The position numbers and the translations under genes are program-made. Under the pieces are notes generated by a model. The model did no database searches, had not been told where the DNA came from, and saw only the letters and a program-made list of their open reading frames with translations. This document shows positions 61,578-64,000 of a stretch of 64,000 nucleotides of DNA, piece by piece (position 1 is the first letter of the stretch; the number at the start of each line of letters is the position of its first letter). This stretch comes from Achromobacter pestifer. GTDB taxonomy: Bacteria > Pseudomonadota > Gammaproteobacteria > Burkholderiales > Burkholderiaceae_B. The DNA is taken from positions 51,254 to 115,253 of the forward strand of contig NZ_CADIJX010000014.1 in assembly GCF_902859625.1 (NCBI RefSeq). The letters run 5' to 3'.

Positions 61578-62258
61578 ATGATCAACAAGTTCATCGACAC
61601 CCCCGAGGCCGCGGTCTCGGACATCCACGACGGCGCCACCGTGCTGATCAGCGGCTTCGGCGGCGCGGGCATGCCCACCGAACTGATCCACGCGCTGATC
61701 GATCAAGGCGCGCGCGAACTGACCGTGGTCAGCAACAACGCCGGCAACCATGAAACCGGGCTGGCCGCGCTGATCAAGGCCGGGCGCGTGCGCAAAGTGA
61801 TCTGCTCATTTCCCAAGGCCTCGCACTCCTGGGTCTTCGACGACCTGTACCGCCGAGGCGGCATCGAGCTGGAATGCGTGCCCCAAGGCACCATCGCCGA
61901 AAGGCTGCGCGCAGCCGGCGCCGGTCTGGGCGGCTTCTTCACGCCCACCGCCTACGGCACAGAACTGGCCCAAGGCAAGGAAACCCGCATGATCGACGGA
62001 CGCGGCCATGTTTTCGAGACGCCGCTGCATGGCGACTTCGCGCTGGTCAAGGCCGATCAGGGCGACCGCTGGGGCAACCTGACCTATCACAAGAGCGCCC
62101 GCAACTTCGGCCCCATCATGTGCATGGCGGCCAAGACCACCATCGTGCAGGTGCGCGCCAAGGCGGAACTGGGCGACCTGCCGCCCGAAGCCATCGTGAC
62201 GCCAGGCATCTTCGTCACGCGCGTCACCCAGGTGGCCAATGCCGCCTTTTCCAGTTGA
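61578..62258 (+). CDS. pcaI: 3-oxoacid (3-oxoadipate) CoA-transferase subunit A
   Basis: 226 residues, family I CoA-transferase alpha subunit. ATVLISGFGGAGMPTELIHAL holds the CoA-binding glycines (GGFG-like), and ELTVVSNNAGN and GGFFTPTAYGTELAQGKETRMIDG are typical of PcaI/CatI. With the beta subunit it transfers CoA from succinyl-CoA to 3-oxoadipate in the beta-ketoadipate pathway. Start at MINKFIDTPEAAV. The IclR gene that follows supports assignment to 3-oxoadipate over acetoacetate (ScoA), although the latter cannot be excluded. Confidence 0.85.
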   Translation: MINKFIDTPEAAVSDIHDGATVLISGFGGAGMPTELIHALIDQGARELTVVSNNAGNHETGLAALIKAGRVRKVICSFPKASHSWVFDDLYRRGGIELECVPQGTIAERLRAAGAGLGGFFTPTAYGTELAQGKETRMIDGRGHVFETPLHGDFALVKADQGDRWGNLTYHKSARNFGPIMCMAAKTTIVQVRAKAELGDLPPEAIVTPGIFVTRVTQVANAAFSS

Positions 62259-62268
62259 AGGAGCCCGC

Positions 62269-62910
62269 ATGCATCGCCCCCTGACCCGCGAGGCCATGGC
62301 ACGCCGCCTGGCCCTGGACATCCCCGACGGCAGCTATGTCAATCTGGGCATCGGCATGCCGGTGCTGGTGGCGGCCCATCTTCCGCCTGGCCGCGAGATC
62401 GTGCTGCACAGCGAAAACGGCATCCTGGGCATGGGCCCGCCCCCCGCGGATGACGCCATCAATCTGGACCTGATCAACGCGGGCAAGCAGCCCGTGACGT
62501 TGCTGCAAGGCGGCTCGTACTTCCACCACGCGGATTCGTTCGCGATGATGCGTGGCGGCCATCTGGATATCTGCGTCATGGGCGGCATGCAGGTCGCGGC
62601 CAACGGCGACCTGGCCAACTGGTCGCTGGCCAAGCCGGGCGAAGCGCCGGCCGTGGGCGGTGCGATGGACCTGGCGGTGGGTGCGCGCAGCGTGTTCATC
62701 ATGATGGAACACAACAGCAAGAACGGCGATCCGAAGATCGTCGAACGCTGCACCTATCCGCTGACGGGCGCGGGCGTGGTGGACCGTATTTACACGGATC
62801 TTGCCGTCATCGATGTCACGCCGGACGGCTTGGTGGTTCGGGATATGATCGACGGCATGACACTGAACGAACTACAGGCACGAACGGGCGCTCCGCTGCG
62901 CGCAGGTTGA
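62269..62910 (+). CDS. pcaJ: 3-oxoacid (3-oxoadipate) CoA-transferase subunit B
   Basis: 213 residues, beta subunit. The catalytic Glu is in VLHSENGILGMGP. YVNLGIGMPVLVAAHLP at the N-terminus and GGAMDLAVGARSVFIMMEH are typical. Start at MHRPLTREAMARR, preceded by GAAGGAG and 10 bp after subunit A. The stop codon overlaps the start of the IclR gene (TGATG), so regulator and enzyme are translationally coupled. Confidence 0.87.
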   Translation: MHRPLTREAMARRLALDIPDGSYVNLGIGMPVLVAAHLPPGREIVLHSENGILGMGPPPADDAINLDLINAGKQPVTLLQGGSYFHHADSFAMMRGGHLDICVMGGMQVAANGDLANWSLAKPGEAPAVGGAMDLAVGARSVFIMMEHNSKNGDPKIVERCTYPLTGAGVVDRIYTDLAVIDVTPDGLVVRDMIDGMTLNELQARTGAPLRAG

Positions 62911-63737
62911 TGCTGCCCAATCTTCCCCCACCCGGCTACGCCGCCCCGCTTGCGGCGGAAGATCACCCCGACCAGTTGCGCGGCGATCCGGACTACATGC
63001 TGACGCTGGCACGCGGCCTGCATGTGATCCGCGCGTTCGGCACGCGCCGCCATCCGCAGACCGCCGCGGAACTGAGCCGGCGCGCTAATCTGCCACGCGC
63101 CGTCGTGCAGCGTTGCCTGCACACCCTGATCCTGTTGGGCATTGCCGAACAGCATGGCCGGCTCTATGTGCTGACGCCACGCATCCTGGGCCTGGGCTAC
63201 GCCTACTTTTCGTCGACGCCGTTTGTGTCACTGGCCCAACCCGTGCTGGAAGAGCTTAGCGCCGCCGTCAACGAAACCTGCGCGCTGGCCATCATGGAAG
63301 GCCAGGAGATGCTGTATCTGGCGCGTTCCGAAGTGAACCGTCTGTTGGCCACGTCGATGGGGCTGGGCAGCCGCTTGCCGGCGTATTGCACGTCGATCGG
63401 GCGCGTGCTGCTGGCACAGTTGCCGGAACCCGCCTTGGCGCGCTATTTCGCCACGGTAGACCTGCAACCTTATACGGAATTCACGCTGACCACCGAAGCC
63501 CGACTGCGCGCGGAACTGGTGCGCATCCGTGAACAAGACTATGCGGTGGTGGATCAGGAGCTTGAACTGAACGTACGCGCCATCTCGGTGCCCGTGCGCT
63601 CGGCCAGCGGCAAGGCCTGCGGCGCCGTGAACGTCAGCGTGAAAGCCGCGCGAGTTCCCTTGAACCGGCTGACGGAAGAATTCCTGCCGCCCTTGCGGCA
63701 AGCCGTCGAAAGAATCGGAGAATTCCTGGTCGCGTGA
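62910..63737 (+). CDS. IclR family regulator (PcaR/PobR-like)
   Basis: 275 residues. Winged helix PQTAAELSRRANLPRAVVQRCLHTLILLG and effector domain with CALAIMEGQEMLYLARSEV, AYCTSIGRVLLAQL and AVNVSV. N-terminal YMLTLARGLHVIRAFG is the PcaR/PobR subgroup mark. The usual inducer of that group is 3-oxoadipate or 4-hydroxybenzoate. Its position behind the CoA-transferase subunits suggests it controls the beta-ketoadipate genes; more of them may follow beyond the window. Confidence 0.9.
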   Translation: MLPNLPPPGYAAPLAAEDHPDQLRGDPDYMLTLARGLHVIRAFGTRRHPQTAAELSRRANLPRAVVQRCLHTLILLGIAEQHGRLYVLTPRILGLGYAYFSSTPFVSLAQPVLEELSAAVNETCALAIMEGQEMLYLARSEVNRLLATSMGLGSRLPAYCTSIGRVLLAQLPEPALARYFATVDLQPYTEFTLTTEARLRAELVRIREQDYAVVDQELELNVRAISVPVRSASGKACGAVNVSVKAARVPLNRLTEEFLPPLRQAVERIGEFLVA

Positions 63738-63750
63738 AGGTGATGGGCGA

Positions 63751-64000
63751 GTCGGCTGCCTGGATAGGATGCGTGAGTCGCCTACCTGGATAGGATGCGC
63801 GACACGACCGCGTGCATTTGATGTGCTACTCGACCACGTGCGTTTGATGTGCGATCAACCACGTGCATTTGATGTGCGATCAACCGCGTGTATTTGATGT
63901 GCGATCAACCACGTGCGTTTGATGTGCGATCAACCGCGTGCATTTGATGTGCGATCAACCACGTGCATTTGATGTGCGATCAACCACGTGCATTTGATGT
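63751..64000. repeat. 25-bp tandem repeat array, cut by the window end
   Basis: Two copies of a unit containing CTGGATAGGATGCG (at 63761 and 63786, 25 bp apart) are followed by eight units of the type CGTGCATTTGATGTGCGATC starting at 63811, 63837, 63862, 63887, 63912, 63937, 63962 and 63987. Period 25-26 bp. Each unit has CACGTG or CGCGTG between ATCAAC and TTTGAT, a partial dyad. There are no unique spacers. The array runs off the end of the window, so its length is unknown. Confidence 0.93.

Noticed and set aside
61578..62910. Acetoacetate:succinyl-CoA transferase (ScoAB) assignment
   Set aside because: Possible from motifs alone, but the coupled PcaR/PobR-type IclR gene favours 3-oxoadipate; kept as the alternative.
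63811..64000. CRISPR array
   Set aside because: Repeats are contiguous at 25 bp with no unique spacers, and no cas genes are present.

Overview
The window is about 64 kb of GC-rich DNA with dense, often overlapping genes. It most resembles Achromobacter or Bordetella (Burkholderiales, Alcaligenaceae). The evidence is the several solute receptors of the Bug/TctC type (TTT family), the box pathway for aerobic benzoyl-CoA breakdown, and the house-keeping order dnaX - 4.5S RNA - AddA/AddB-like repair genes. Most of the content is chromosomal catabolic and transport operons. I see no insertion sequence, prophage or CRISPR array.

Layout. 1-8 kb: 5' part of dnaX, a REP-like palindrome, the 4.5S RNA gene, three tandem 126-bp repeats, and an AddA/AddB-like helicase-nuclease pair. 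8-14.4 kb: an MFS transporter with a 52-residue membrane protein, then a divergent acetate operon (DUF485 protein, actP, acetyl-CoA synthetase, LuxR-type regulator whose receiver lacks the phosphoacceptor Asp). 14.4-22.7 kb: an acyl-CoA catabolic locus (FabK/nitronate monooxygenase-like protein, Bug receptor, CaiB-type CoA transferase, two enoyl-CoA hydratases, MarR regulator, HMG-CoA-lyase-like aldolase, acyl-CoA ligase). Three related 19-bp palindromic sites precede three of its transcription units. 22.9-28.6 kb: tRNA-Arg(CCT), a PBP7-like endopeptidase, a ribbon-helix-helix protein, alcohol dehydrogenase, a DJ-1/PfpI protein, a YbaK deacylase and XerD. 28.6-33.9 kb: LysR regulator, divergent ThDP enzyme, glutaryl-CoA dehydrogenase, orphan TRAP receptor.

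33.9-47.8 kb is the benzoate region. boxC-boxB-boxA-MaoC run leftwards. The repressor boxR lies upstream of them, also leftward. A cupin-like DUF4863 protein, benzoate-CoA ligase, an alpha/beta hydrolase and a five-gene branched-chain-type ABC importer run rightwards. TGCA-N6-TGCA boxes sit before boxC and boxR, matching the BzdR/BoxR type of operator. No aldehyde dehydrogenase (boxD/boxZ) is present. Taken together the genes would import benzoate, activate it to benzoyl-CoA, epoxidise it and cleave the ring. Downstream steps would join the 3-oxoadipate route, part of which (CoA transferase subunits) is encoded at 61.6-62.9 kb.

47.8-53.9 kb: a second ThDP enzyme, a polar amino acid ABC importer, a divergent ureohydrolase and an IclR regulator, suggesting use of a guanidino compound. 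53.9-59 kb: a TetR regulator divergent from an acyl-CoA ligase - Bug receptor - thiolase - DUF35 operon. 59-64 kb: an orphan amino acid receptor, then Bug receptor - 3-oxoacid CoA-transferase A/B - IclR regulator, ending in a 25-bp tandem repeat array that runs off the window. Functions come from recognised motifs and family knowledge. No database search was possible, so substrates are inferences.
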